From Alphaproteobacteria bacterium (GTDB lineage: Bacteria; Pseudomonadota; Alphaproteobacteria; Micropepsales; Micropepsaceae): a stretch of DNA of 52,578 bases. A program made the position numbers and the translations under genes. This document shows, in pieces, positions 32,567 to 41,769 of the stretch. The notes under the pieces were generated by a model, which ran no database searches, was not told where the DNA came from, and saw nothing but the letters and a program-made list of their open reading frames with translations. Positions within the stretch are counted from its first letter, which is position 1; the number at the start of each line of letters is the position of its first letter. The stretch spans positions 1-52,578 of the forward strand of contig JAEUMK010000006.1 in the NCBI GenBank assembly GCA_016792565.1. Direction: 5' to 3'.

Positions 32567-35170
32567 TTAGACGGCCGCCAGGGGCCCTTCCGACTTCGCC
32601 TCGCCCGGCAAGGTAAACCGGACGATCGTGCCGCGGCCCGGCGCGCTTTCGATCGCCAGGCCGCCGCCGCCCATATCGGCCAGCGCTTTGGCGACCGCAA
32701 GGCCAAGGCCGGTTCCGCGCGCCTTGGCGTTCTCTGGCCGCTCCAGTTGGACGAACGGCTTGCCCAGCTTTGGGATATCGGCGGGATCGATGCCGCAGCC
32801 GGTATCCTCGACAGCCACGACGACGAAGCCGCCATGCTCGCGGGCGCGAATGCGCGCGGCGCCGTTGCGCTCGGTGAACTTGACGGCGTTGGAGAGAAGA
32901 TTCAGCAATATCCTCTTCACGGCGCGGGGATCGGCATGGGCAACCGTTCCAGGCTCGACATCCGTGAGCAGCTTCACGCCCTTTTCCGAAGCGCGCGGAT
33001 TGACCATTCGGATCGCCTCCGCCGCGGCGGCTGAAAGGTCGAGCCGTTCGGGCTCCAGCCGGATCTCGCCGGACTCGATCTTCGACATGTCCAGGATGTC
33101 GCTGATCAGTTCCAGAAGTCCCTGGCCGCTGGCCACAACATCGCGCGCATACTCAACGTATTTCGGATGACCGAGCGGACCGAAAAGCTCCGCGCCCATG
33201 ATTTCGGAGAAGCCGATGATCGCGTTGAGCGGCGTACGCAGTTCGTGGCTCATATTGGCCAGGAACTCGGTCTTGGCGCGATTGGCTTCCTCGGCGCGTT
33301 GCTTCTCGGTTTCCAGCCGTCCAGTCAGCTTGGTGAGCTCGACGGCCTGGCGCTCCAGCATGCCCTGCGTGCGTTCAAGGCTGGTGACGGCGTCGCGCAG
33401 CTCGACTTCGCGGCGGATGAGCTCCGCCTCCTGGTTCTTCATCGCCGTCACGTCGGTCAGCACGCTTAACTGGCCGCCGTCGGACGTCGTCCGGTGCGAG
33501 GCATGCAGCCAGCGGCCATCGATCAGCAGGAGTTCGTCGCTGCCATCAGGCAGCCCTCCCAGCTTGCGCACCTGCCAGCGCTGGGGATTGCCGGCCGTCG
33601 ACATCGTCTCGCCGGGTTGCAGCAGCGAGGTCATGACCTCCTCGCGAGGCGCACCGGGGACGGCGACGTCCTCGGTAAGGCCCGTGAACTCGCGGAACTT
33701 GCGGTTCGAAATGGCGAGACGGGCGTTGCGGTCCCACAGGACGACGCCCTGCGGCGCATTCTCGATGGTTTCGCGCAACCGGATCTCGGCGGCCGTCCGG
33801 CGCGACTCCGACTCGCGCTCGTCGTTGATGTCGGCTGCGACGCCGGTCAACGCGGCGCCGGCGCCCGGTTGCATGGCCAGCCGTACCCATGTCCAGCGGC
33901 CTTCGCCATGCGCCAGCCGCAACGCCGCGCTTGCCGGTCCGCGGCTGCGGCGCGCGCTATCCACGACCGTACGAAACGCCTGCGCGTCATCAGGGTGGAG
34001 CAAGCGGAGGAAGTCCGACCAAGCCATCGGACCGGGCGGCGCGCTTCGGCCCATCAGGTCTGACAGTGACGGCAGGACATTGACGGTCTCGGCGGCCGGG
34101 TTGAATTCCGCAACGCCCGCCCGCGCGCCGGTGACGGCGGCGACATACCGCTCCTCGCTCCGCCGCAGGGCAGAGCGCGAGCGTCTGGCCTCGCCGACCT
34201 GTCCTGTCAGGGCCGCCGTCAGGATCGAGCCGACCGCGATCGGTCCGGCGATCAACATGGCGAAGAGCCAGATCGACCCGAACCAGGGCGCAAGCGGCGT
34301 CGCGGTCGGCTGCGAAACGACGATCGATGCGCCATAGCCTTGCACGAAAGCCGTGGAAACCATGGCCTGTCCCTCGCCAGCCGGGACGTATTTGACGCCC
34401 GGCGCGCCATCGGCGTTCGCGACGGGCGCGAATGGCAGGGCCTGCCCCAGTTCGGCGGTCTCGATCGGCACGCCGTTGCGAACGCCCGAGACGATGCGGT
34501 TGTCGGCGTCGGCCACGGCGACCGAGACATCCGTGGAATAGGTGCCGATCCGCCGGGCGAGCGCCTTGGGGTCGATCAGCGCGATCGCAATGCCGCCGAA
34601 GCCGCCATCGGGTCCGGCAATCCTGACGAACAGAGCGATGGGCGAAGCGCCGAGCTGCGGGTCGGCAAACGGCCCGATCATCCGATTGAGGGTCGCACCG
34701 TCCTTTACGAAGGCCTCGTAGAAGGAACGGTTGGTGAAGAACTGCGGGTAGGCCGCCTTGCCGGCCTTGCTGGCGCGCAGCATACCGTCAGGACCGAGCA
34801 GGATGAGGTTGACGATCATCGGCTCGAGCCGGGTCAGCGTCGCCAGCGCCGCTTCGGGGTTCGCCGCCTCGGCCGCGGCGGCGCTCACGGCGAGGGCGAG
34901 TATCCGTTCGGTGCCGTCCATCACGTCGCGCACCGCCATCGATGCGTTCCACGCCACGTCCGTCAAGCGAAGCTCGGCTGCCTTGAGCGCGACCTGATGG
35001 TCGCGCCGCAGTTGCAGGAGGACGGCGGCGGCGATGGCGAGGATGATCAGCCCGGCAAGGATCACCGCGCTTCGCGGGTCGGCGCGCAGCCAGCCCGGCA
35101 CAAAGGTGCGCGGCGCGGCGGCGACGGCCTCGTCGCGCTCGATGTCCGTCGCCTTGGTCCCCGCCGCCAT
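32567..35170 (-). CDS. Membrane sensor histidine kinase with Cache and PAS domains
   Basis: The 867-residue protein has a membrane helix (about 34-54), a periplasmic double-Cache-like sensor (about 60-290, with RSFYEAFVKDGAT), a second helix (about 298-322), two PAS domains (about 340-450 and 465-580), a coiled coil and a kinase core. The H-box is MSHELRTPLNAIIGFSEIMG with His642; N- and G-boxes are NLLSNAVKFTE, DTGCGI and GTGLGLAV. The ELFGPLGHPKYVEYA region is typical of alphaproteobacterial kinases of the PleC/DivJ type. No receiver domain or partner regulator lies nearby. The PelA-like and TPR genes follow on the same strand. Confidence 0.9.
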   Translation of the reverse strand: MAAGTKATDIERDEAVAAAPRTFVPGWLRADPRSAVILAGLIILAIAAAVLLQLRRDHQVALKAAELRLTDVAWNASMAVRDVMDGTERILALAVSAAAAEAANPEAALATLTRLEPMIVNLILLGPDGMLRASKAGKAAYPQFFTNRSFYEAFVKDGATLNRMIGPFADPQLGASPIALFVRIAGPDGGFGGIAIALIDPKALARRIGTYSTDVSVAVADADNRIVSGVRNGVPIETAELGQALPFAPVANADGAPGVKYVPAGEGQAMVSTAFVQGYGASIVVSQPTATPLAPWFGSIWLFAMLIAGPIAVGSILTAALTGQVGEARRSRSALRRSEERYVAAVTGARAGVAEFNPAAETVNVLPSLSDLMGRSAPPGPMAWSDFLRLLHPDDAQAFRTVVDSARRSRGPASAALRLAHGEGRWTWVRLAMQPGAGAALTGVAADINDERESESRRTAAEIRLRETIENAPQGVVLWDRNARLAISNRKFREFTGLTEDVAVPGAPREEVMTSLLQPGETMSTAGNPQRWQVRKLGGLPDGSDELLLIDGRWLHASHRTTSDGGQLSVLTDVTAMKNQEAELIRREVELRDAVTSLERTQGMLERQAVELTKLTGRLETEKQRAEEANRAKTEFLANMSHELRTPLNAIIGFSEIMGAELFGPLGHPKYVEYARDVVASGQGLLELISDILDMSKIESGEIRLEPERLDLSAAAAEAIRMVNPRASEKGVKLLTDVEPGTVAHADPRAVKRILLNLLSNAVKFTERNGAARIRAREHGGFVVVAVEDTGCGIDPADIPKLGKPFVQLERPENAKARGTGLGLAVAKALADMGGGGLAIESAPGRGTIVRFTLPGEAKSEGPLAAV

Positions 35171-35227
35171 GAATGTCCGTTACTGCCGCGCCGTTCCCCG
35201 CCCGAACGATCCGGCGCGTGCGAATCG

Positions 35228-35290
35228 TTAATCGTCGATTATTGGCGCGTTAACACTCATGTCACGCCCGAATCGCTTAAGGAACGTTAA
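35228..35290. promoter_or_regulatory. Cluster of four TTAA sites upstream of the sensor kinase
   Basis: TTAA occurs at 35228, 35250, 35277 and 35287 (first base), dense for such G+C-rich DNA, in the 156-bp gap between the kinase and pepN. CtrA sites are TTAA-N7-TTAA; the closest pair here has 6 bp between half-sites, so the match is imperfect. The A+T-rich stretch may simply be the promoter of the kinase gene. Confidence 0.25.
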
Positions 35291-35326
35291 TGCTCTCTTA
35301 CTTTCCGCGCATGCGGCGTTTGGGAC

Positions 35327-37969
35327 TCACCCGAGCTGGCGCGTGGCGATTTCGAAGAGGTTCTTCGACAGACCATCCGTGCGGGCGACACGTTCGATTT
35401 CGCGCTGCATCGCGTCCGCTAGGCGGGGGGCAAAGCGGCGCCAGCTCTCGAACACGCCGAAGAGACGCGCCGCGACCTGCGGATTGACCTTGTCCATCGC
35501 CAGAGCCTGATCGCTCACGAAGCGATAGCCCTCGCCGCCGGGCGAATGGAAGCGCAGCGGGTTGTTGAGCGCGAACCCGTTGATCAGCGCCCGGAAGCGA
35601 TTTGGGTTTTCGAGGCTGAAGGCCTTGTGAGCGGTCAGCCGCTTCACCTCGCCCAGCGTTCCGGGCAGCGGCGACGCGGCCTGCACGGACATCCACTTGT
35701 CCATCACCAGCGGATTGTCCCCCCAGCGCGCCTCGAAGGCCGCCAGCGCCTCGCTCCGGCGGTCATGATCGATGCCGGCCAGCACCGCCAGCGCGGCGAT
35801 GGAGTCGGTCATGTTGGTGGCCGCCCGGAAGTGGGCGGAGGCCAGTTCCGCCGCTTCTGCATCGCCCTCGGCGGTCAGCAGCCGCAGCGCCGTATTGCGG
35901 AGGGCGCGCCTGCCGGCCTGCTCGGCGTCCGGTCTGAAGGGCCGATCGACGGCATTGCCGCGATAGGCTGCGAGAAGCGCCGGACGCAGGGCGCGCCCGA
36001 TGGCCTGCTGAAGCGTCGTCCGGGCCGCATGCGCGGCTTCGGCGTCGGCCTGGCCGGCCGGCATCGCCTGCAGCAGGTCCGCGACCGCAGGCAGGGTGAG
36101 CGCAAGCGCGGCGAAGGCCGGGTCCCGCGGAGCGTCGCCGAGCACTTCGCCGAAGGCGGCGATCAGCGCCGCATCGATATCGCCCGTCCGGCCCTTCGCG
36201 GCGGCCTCAGCCAGTTCCAGAAGCTGTGCCTGGGCATATTGCTGGCCGGCCTCCCAACGGTTGAACAGGTCGCTGTCGCGCCCCATCAGATAGGCGAGCT
36301 CGGCACGTGTCAGCCCCGTCTCCAGCTTCACCGGCGCAGAGAATCCGCGCCCGATGGAGGGAACCGGTTTCTCGGTCACATGCACGAAGCGGAAGGTCTG
36401 CTCCGGCGCAGAGAGCGTCATAACGCGTGTCGTTCCCTGGGGGGCGTTCTCGCCGTCGAGCTGGAGCGGCATGTCCTTCCCGTCGCCTCCCACGAGACCC
36501 AGCCGCACCGGTATCTGGAACGGTTGCTTCGACGGCTGACCCGGGGTGGGAGGGCAGCTCTGGCGCAGCGTGACGTCAAAGGTCTGTGCTGGCGCGTCGT
36601 ATGCCGTCTCGACATGGACGACCGGCGTGCCCGATTGCGACCACCACAGCCGGAACTGCGCGAGATCCGCGCCGGTGGCGTCCTCGAAGGCCCTGGCGAA
36701 GGCATCAACCGTTGCCGCTTCGCCGTCATGGCGCTCGAAATAGAGATCGGTCGCCTTGCGGAACGCCTCGGCCCCCAGCTGGGTGTGCAGCATCCTGACG
36801 ACTTCGGCGCCCTTGTCGTAGACCGTGGCCGTATAGAAATTGTCGATCTCGATATAGCTCTCGGGCCGTACCGGGTGGGCAAGCGGGCCGGCATCCTCGG
36901 CGAACTGTCGCGCCCGCAGCTGCTTGACGGCGTCGATCCGCTGAACGGCCGCCGACCGCATGGATTCCGAAAACTGCTGGTCGCGAAGGACGGTGAACCC
37001 TTCCTTCAGGCAGAGCTGGAACCAGTCGCGGCAGGTGACGCGATTGCCGCTCCAGTTATGGAAGTATTCGTGCGCGACGATGCCCTCGATCAGCTCGAAG
37101 TCCACATCGGTCGCCGTTTCCGGGTCGGCGAGGACGTATTTGTCATTGAAGATGTTGAGGCCCTTGTTCTCCATTGCCCCGAAATTGAACGCCGCGACCG
37201 CGACGATCATGAAGATGTCGAGGTCGTACTCGCGGCCATAGGCCTCCTCGTCCCACTTCATCGATCGCTTCAGCGAGTCCATGGCGTAGTGGGCGCGAGG
37301 CTCGTTGCCGGGATCGACGTAGACGCGCAACGTCACGATGCGGCCGGACATGGTGACGAAGCTGTCCTCGATATGGCCGAGGTCGCCCGCAACCAGAGCG
37401 AAGAGATAGGCCGGCTTCTTGAACGGGTCTTCCCAAACCGCAAAGTGACGCCCATCCGCCAGCTCGCCGCTGTCGATCAGGTTTCCGTTCGACAGCAGCA
37501 CCGGGTACGCGGCCTTGTCCGCCTCGATCCGGGTGACGAAGGAGGCCATCGTATCGGGCCGGTCGAGATACCAGGTGATGCGCCTGAAGCCTTCGGCTTC
37601 GCACTGGGTGCAGAGCATCCCGTCGGAGACGTAGAGGCCCGACAGGGCCGTGTTCCTGGCGGGCGCGATGTTGGTCTGGGTTGTCAGGACAAAGCGGGCG
37701 GGCGGCGCCTTGATGAGCAATCCCTTGTCGTTCAGCTCGTACTGCGAGGGAGCAAGCGCACGGCCATCGATCGCGACCGCGACCAGCGCCAGCTCCTCGC
37801 CGTCGAGCTGGAGCGGGCCGGCGCCTTCATGCGTCGCCTCGATCGTCAGGGACGCCGTCACCCGCGTCGATTCCGGGTCGAGGCGGAAGGCGAGGTCGGT
37901 CTTGAGGATCCGGTAGTCCGGGGCACGATAGTCGGCGAGGCGGACGGGCTGGGGCGTGTCTGTCTTCAT
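35327..37969 (-). CDS. pepN: Aminopeptidase N (M1 family)
   Basis: The 880-residue protein is a full-length PepN. The GAMEN exopeptidase motif is at 264-268, the zinc motif HEYFH (His300, Glu301, His304) at 300-304, and the third ligand Glu323 in CLKEGFTV. The beta-rich N-terminal domain and the helical C-terminal domain have the usual lengths. It is a cytoplasmic zinc metallopeptidase that removes N-terminal residues in peptide turnover. There is no signal peptide. Confidence 0.95.
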   Translation of the reverse strand: MKTDTPQPVRLADYRAPDYRILKTDLAFRLDPESTRVTASLTIEATHEGAGPLQLDGEELALVAVAIDGRALAPSQYELNDKGLLIKAPPARFVLTTQTNIAPARNTALSGLYVSDGMLCTQCEAEGFRRITWYLDRPDTMASFVTRIEADKAAYPVLLSNGNLIDSGELADGRHFAVWEDPFKKPAYLFALVAGDLGHIEDSFVTMSGRIVTLRVYVDPGNEPRAHYAMDSLKRSMKWDEEAYGREYDLDIFMIVAVAAFNFGAMENKGLNIFNDKYVLADPETATDVDFELIEGIVAHEYFHNWSGNRVTCRDWFQLCLKEGFTVLRDQQFSESMRSAAVQRIDAVKQLRARQFAEDAGPLAHPVRPESYIEIDNFYTATVYDKGAEVVRMLHTQLGAEAFRKATDLYFERHDGEAATVDAFARAFEDATGADLAQFRLWWSQSGTPVVHVETAYDAPAQTFDVTLRQSCPPTPGQPSKQPFQIPVRLGLVGGDGKDMPLQLDGENAPQGTTRVMTLSAPEQTFRFVHVTEKPVPSIGRGFSAPVKLETGLTRAELAYLMGRDSDLFNRWEAGQQYAQAQLLELAEAAAKGRTGDIDAALIAAFGEVLGDAPRDPAFAALALTLPAVADLLQAMPAGQADAEAAHAARTTLQQAIGRALRPALLAAYRGNAVDRPFRPDAEQAGRRALRNTALRLLTAEGDAEAAELASAHFRAATNMTDSIAALAVLAGIDHDRRSEALAAFEARWGDNPLVMDKWMSVQAASPLPGTLGEVKRLTAHKAFSLENPNRFRALINGFALNNPLRFHSPGGEGYRFVSDQALAMDKVNPQVAARLFGVFESWRRFAPRLADAMQREIERVARTDGLSKNLFEIATRQLG

Positions 37970-38021
37970 GCGCGCCTTATACAGGCGCGCCCCGTCGCTT
38001 GGAATTCACGAAGCCACCAGT

Positions 38022-38564
38022 TTAGGAGGCCGGCTCCAGCTGGCCGTCGATCGATTTGATGATCTTTGCGACGTCGCGCGCCAGTTCGAGGATCGAATCG
38101 GGCAGGTGCTCGGCCTCGTTCTTGGCCGCTTCCAGAAGTGCGGTGCCGAAGGCATAGAGCTTGGGGCCGTGCGTGATCAGGCGCGCCTGCGCCTCGATCT
38201 TCTGGGGGCTAAGGTCGTACTCCGCGCCCGGGACGCGCCAGCCGCCCCAGTCCGTCTCGCCGGTCACCACCACAGGATAGGTGCCGGGATGCGGGTGGTG
38301 GGAGGCGTCTTCGGGCGACTGCCACTTATTGCGCGCCCGGATGATGCGCCAGTTCGAGACGCCGTCGTCGAACTGCGTATTGACCGTCTGCTCGGCCTGC
38401 AGCTCGTCGGCGCCGAAGTCGCGGCCGAGGCCGACGTCGTAATAGATCCGGATGGGCTCATCGAGACCCTTGGCCCATTGCGGCAAAACGCGCTCCACGA
38501 TGGACCACGTGCCGACGGTCTTCACGAAGACCCTCTGATTCTTGTGGTATTGTGCCTTGGCCAT
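38022..38564 (-). CDS. Conserved hypothetical cytoplasmic protein
   Basis: I do not recognise a named family, although the opening MAKAQYHKNQRVFVKTVGTW looks like a conserved alphaproteobacterial protein. It has 180 residues. The first 60 residues look like a small beta-barrel (KNQRVFVKTVGTWSIVERVL, IRIYYDVGLGRDFGADEL); the middle has GTYPVVVTGETDWGGWRVPG; the last 60 form a helix, LYAFGTALLEAAKNEAEHLP. No signal peptide or membrane segment. It lies 52 bp upstream of pepN on the same strand and may share its transcript. Confidence 0.6.
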   Translation of the reverse strand: MAKAQYHKNQRVFVKTVGTWSIVERVLPQWAKGLDEPIRIYYDVGLGRDFGADELQAEQTVNTQFDDGVSNWRIIRARNKWQSPEDASHHPHPGTYPVVVTGETDWGGWRVPGAEYDLSPQKIEAQARLITHGPKLYAFGTALLEAAKNEAEHLPDSILELARDVAKIIKSIDGQLEPAS

Positions 38565-38829
38565 CTAGGTTCGCCCACCACGCATTCTGCGTTCTGGCGT
38601 CACTCTCACGCACCCCGCGCTAAAGCCGGGTTAAGGCGACAGGCCCGAGGCTGTACTTAATGAGGCATTGACGGGATGCCTCCGGGCTGCGCCGTCGCTG
38701 CAGGTGCGAGATGGCCCATTGACGTAACGGCCGTTCGCGGAGGCAGCCGTTGCGCTTTGCGTGGCGCGCAAGGCTGCGCTAATCCATAGGGCAAGGATCG
38801 CAATAAACGACTGCAGGAGACGCTGCCTC
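38565..38829. other. Intergenic region upstream of the acyl-CoA dehydrogenases
   Basis: This 265-bp divergent spacer has no convincing coding frame. TTGACG hexamers lie near 38668 and 38719 but lack a fitting -10 at 17 bp. A TTGCG/CGCAA inverted repeat (38757-38771, 5-nt spacer) about 60 bp before the dehydrogenase start could be a repressor site. Confidence 0.3.
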
Positions 38830-39954
38830 ATGAACTTTGATTTCTCTGACGACCAGAAGGAACTGCGCGAACAGGCGCAACGCTTCCTGCGCGACCGCTG
38901 CACGCCCAAGGCCGTGCGCAACATCCTCGAAGGCGGCGATACCTATGATCGTACGCTCTGGAAGGGCGTGGTCGAGATGGGCTGGACCGCGACCGTCATT
39001 CCGGAGGAGTTCGGCGGCCTGGGTCTGGGATATCTGGAACTGTGCGTGATCGCCGAGGAACTCGGCCGGGTCGTCGCGCCCATCCCGTTCGCCTCGTCTG
39101 TCTATCTGGCGACCGAGGCGATCCTGCTGGCAGGCTCGGCGGAGCAGAAGGCGAAGTACCTGCCCAAGCTCGCGTCAGGCGAGCTGGTCGGCACGTTCGC
39201 GATGGCCGAAGGTGCGGGCGCTGCGACGCCGCGCACCGTGCGCACGACCTTGAAGAGCGGCAAGCTCGACGGCACCAAGGTGCCTGTCGCGGACGGCAAC
39301 GTGGCGGATTTCGCCATCGTCCTGGCGCGCACCTCGGATGATGGCGAGCGCTCGCTCACCCTCGCGATCGTCGATCTGAAGGGGCCGGGCGTTACCCGCA
39401 AGGCCGTCACCACGATCGACCCGACCCGCGACCAGGCCGAGATCGCCTTCGCCGGCGCGCCGGCCGAGGCGCTGGGCGGCGCGGGCGACGGCTGGTCGCT
39501 GACCCGCCAGATCCAGGATCGCGCCGCAGTGCTGGTCGCCTTCGAACAGGTCGGCGGCGCGAGCGCCTGTCTTGAGATGGCCAAGGACTACGCGCTCAAC
39601 CGCTATGCCTTCGGCCGCCAGATCGCCTCGTTCCAGGCGATCAAGCACAAGCTCGCCGACATGTACGTCAACAACGAGATCGCCCGTTCCAACGCCTATT
39701 ACGGCGCCTGGGCGCTCTCGACCGGCTCGGCCGAACTGCCCGAAGCGGCGGCCGGCGCCCGCGTCTCGGCGACGCAGGCCTACGACTATGCCTCGAAGGA
39801 GAACATCCAGACGCATGGCGGCATGGGCTTCACCTGGGAACTCGACTGCCAGCTCTATTTCCGCCGCGCCCGCACCGATGGCCTCAGCCTCGGGCCGGCG
39901 CGGGCCTGGAAGGAGCGTCTGGTGCAGCAGCTCGAACGCAAGAACGCGGCCTGA
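38830..39954 (+). CDS. Acyl-CoA dehydrogenase, subunit 1
   Basis: From ATG 38830, with AGGAGA upstream, the 374-residue protein has the acyl-CoA dehydrogenase fold: helical N-terminus (NFDFSDDQKELREQAQRFL), the FAMAEGAGAATPR segment in the middle beta domain and a C-terminal bundle with YALNRYAFGRQIASFQAIKH and THGGMGFTWELDCQLYFRR. These FAD enzymes form the trans-2 double bond in beta-oxidation. The next gene encodes a second member 28 bp away, suggesting a heteromer like the FadE28/FadE29 steroid enzymes. The substrate is unknown. Confidence 0.88.
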   Translation: MNFDFSDDQKELREQAQRFLRDRCTPKAVRNILEGGDTYDRTLWKGVVEMGWTATVIPEEFGGLGLGYLELCVIAEELGRVVAPIPFASSVYLATEAILLAGSAEQKAKYLPKLASGELVGTFAMAEGAGAATPRTVRTTLKSGKLDGTKVPVADGNVADFAIVLARTSDDGERSLTLAIVDLKGPGVTRKAVTTIDPTRDQAEIAFAGAPAEALGGAGDGWSLTRQIQDRAAVLVAFEQVGGASACLEMAKDYALNRYAFGRQIASFQAIKHKLADMYVNNEIARSNAYYGAWALSTGSAELPEAAAGARVSATQAYDYASKENIQTHGGMGFTWELDCQLYFRRARTDGLSLGPARAWKERLVQQLERKNAA

Positions 39955-39982
39955 CGGCCGATCGGTACTGGGAGATTTTCAG

Positions 39983-41221
39983 ATGGACTTCAACGACAGC
40001 CCCGAAGAAGCCGCCTTCCGCACCGAAGTGCGGGCCTGGCTCGAAGCGAACGCATCGCCCAAGGGCGAAGCCACGGGCTTCAACCGCGCCCGCTGGAGCG
40101 AAGCCGACGCCCTGAAGCGCGCCAAGGAATGGCAGGCCAAGCGCGCCGCCGCCGGCTACGCCAAGATCACCTGGCCCAAGGAAGTGGGCGGCCGCGGCGG
40201 CACGCCGATCCAGCAGGTCATCTACAATCAGGAAGAAGCCAAGTTCGATGTGCCGACCGGCTTCTTCGATATCGGCCTGGGCATGTGCATCCCGACGCTG
40301 ATGACCTACGGCAAGCCCGAGGACCTCAAGCGCTACGTCAAGCCGGCGCTGCTCGGCCAGGAGATCTGGTGCCAGCTCTTCTCCGAGCCGGCCGCCGGAT
40401 CGGACGTCGCGGGCCTGCGCACGCGGGCCGAGAAGGACGGCGACGAGTGGGTGATCAACGGCCAGAAGGTCTGGACGTCCGGCGCGCACTATTCGGACTT
40501 CGGCATCCTGCTGACCCGCACCGACCCCAACGTGCCCAAGCACAAGGGTCTGACGATGTTCTACATCGACATGAAGGATCCGGCGGTCGTCGTGAAGCCG
40601 ATCAAGCAGATCAACGGCGGCGCGAACTTCAACGAGGTCTACTTCACCGATCTGCGGGTGAAGGACAGCCAGCGCCTCGGCGCGGTCGGCGACGGCTGGA
40701 AGGTCGCGCTGACCACGCTGATGCACGAGCGCCTGGCGGTCGGCGGCGGCGGCGGCGGCAACGGGCCGGACTACAAGGAGCTGCTGGAGCTGGCGCGGGC
40801 GACCGAGCTCGAAGACGGCCCCGCGATCCGCAATGCCTCGGTGCGCGAGAAGATCGCCGACACCTATGTCCGCACGCAGGGCCTCAAGTACACGACCTAC
40901 CGCACGATGACGGCGCTCAGCCGCGGCCAGCAGCCCGGCCCCGAGGCCTCGATCGGCAAGGTCGTCTCGGCGCCCAAGCTGCAGGATGTCACGGGCTACG
41001 GCATGGACCTGCAGGACCAGGCTGGCGTCCTGATCGGTGCGTCGGACGCGCCGCTCGAGGCGGCCTTCCAGCAGGCCTATATGTGGGCGCCCGGCCTGCG
41101 CATCGCCGGCGGCACCGACGAGATCCTGCGCAACATCATCGCCGAACGCGTTCTGGGGCTTCCGGGCGACATCCGTGTCGACAAGGACCTGCCCTTCAAG
41201 GACGCGCCCACGGGCCGATGA
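39983..41221 (+). CDS. Acyl-CoA dehydrogenase, subunit 2
   Basis: The 412-residue protein has QLFSEPAAGSDVAGLRTRAE, NGQKVWTSGAHYSDFGILL and RIAGGTDEILRNIIAERVLG, typical of the family. Where MCAD has its catalytic Glu in YEGT, this protein reads AGGT, so the base is absent or supplied elsewhere, as happens in two-subunit dehydrogenases. A short Gly-rich insertion (RLAVGGGGGGNG) lies before the C-terminal bundle. A GGGAG ribosome-binding site precedes the ATG. The stop overlaps the acetyltransferase start as ATGA. Confidence 0.88.
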   Translation: MDFNDSPEEAAFRTEVRAWLEANASPKGEATGFNRARWSEADALKRAKEWQAKRAAAGYAKITWPKEVGGRGGTPIQQVIYNQEEAKFDVPTGFFDIGLGMCIPTLMTYGKPEDLKRYVKPALLGQEIWCQLFSEPAAGSDVAGLRTRAEKDGDEWVINGQKVWTSGAHYSDFGILLTRTDPNVPKHKGLTMFYIDMKDPAVVVKPIKQINGGANFNEVYFTDLRVKDSQRLGAVGDGWKVALTTLMHERLAVGGGGGGNGPDYKELLELARATELEDGPAIRNASVREKIADTYVRTQGLKYTTYRTMTALSRGQQPGPEASIGKVVSAPKLQDVTGYGMDLQDQAGVLIGASDAPLEAAFQQAYMWAPGLRIAGGTDEILRNIIAERVLGLPGDIRVDKDLPFKDAPTGR

Positions 41222-41706
41222 TGCAGGACGCGGCCGGAGGATTGCGCTTTACGCTCGATCTTCCGAGCCCGCACGAGCCGCGCCGCTTCAAGGTGAGGCC
41301 GGTGGCGGAGGGCGAGGCGGGCGCGGTGGAGGAGCTGCTCCGCCACGCGCCCGGCGTCAGCCGCCACACGCCCCCGGCCGAGACGCCGCTTGCCGCCTCG
41401 GTGCGGCTGGGGGCCTTCGACGAGATGCGGGTGCTGCGCGCCTTCGCCGACCTGCGCCTCGGGGCGCCGACCGCCGATGGCTGCTTCGTGGAGCTTCTGG
41501 TGGTCGACCCGCGCTATCGCCGGGCCGGTCTCGGCGCGCATCTGTTCGGCGCGCTGGCGGCCCGGCTGCGCGAGGCGGGGGCGCGGCGGGTCGCGCTGGA
41601 GGTCGACGACGGCAACGACGGCGCGGCGCGCTTCTGGACGCGGCTCGGCTTCGCGGAGACGGCGCGGCTTGATGAGCGCCGGGCCTACGAGAAGCGCCTG
41701 GCCTGA
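41218..41706 (+). CDS. GNAT-family N-acetyltransferase
   Basis: The 162-residue protein has the acetyl-CoA binding motif in ELLVVDPRYRRAGLGAHLF (the RRAGLG loop) and the late GNAT strand-helix ALEVDDGNDGAARFWTRLGF, then a YEKRL ending. It should acetylate a small molecule or protein amine. Translational coupling to the dehydrogenase suggests a shared pathway, but the substrate is unknown. I use ATG 41218; the ATG at 41221 is equally possible. Confidence 0.82.
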   Translation: MMQDAAGGLRFTLDLPSPHEPRRFKVRPVAEGEAGAVEELLRHAPGVSRHTPPAETPLAASVRLGAFDEMRVLRAFADLRLGAPTADGCFVELLVVDPRYRRAGLGAHLFGALAARLREAGARRVALEVDDGNDGAARFWTRLGFAETARLDERRAYEKRLA

Positions 41707-41769
41707 GCCTATTCGACCATGGCCGACAGCTCGTCCGTGTACGGATGATTACGGCCGGGATCGCGGTCG

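Noticed and set aside
35277-35290. A CtrA site TTAA-N7-TTAA
   Set aside because: Only 6 bp separate the half-sites, so I list it only as a TTAA cluster.
35546-38059. An open frame of over 800 codons opposite pepN
   Set aside because: No domain or start signal; PepN on the other strand has GAMEN and HEYFH.
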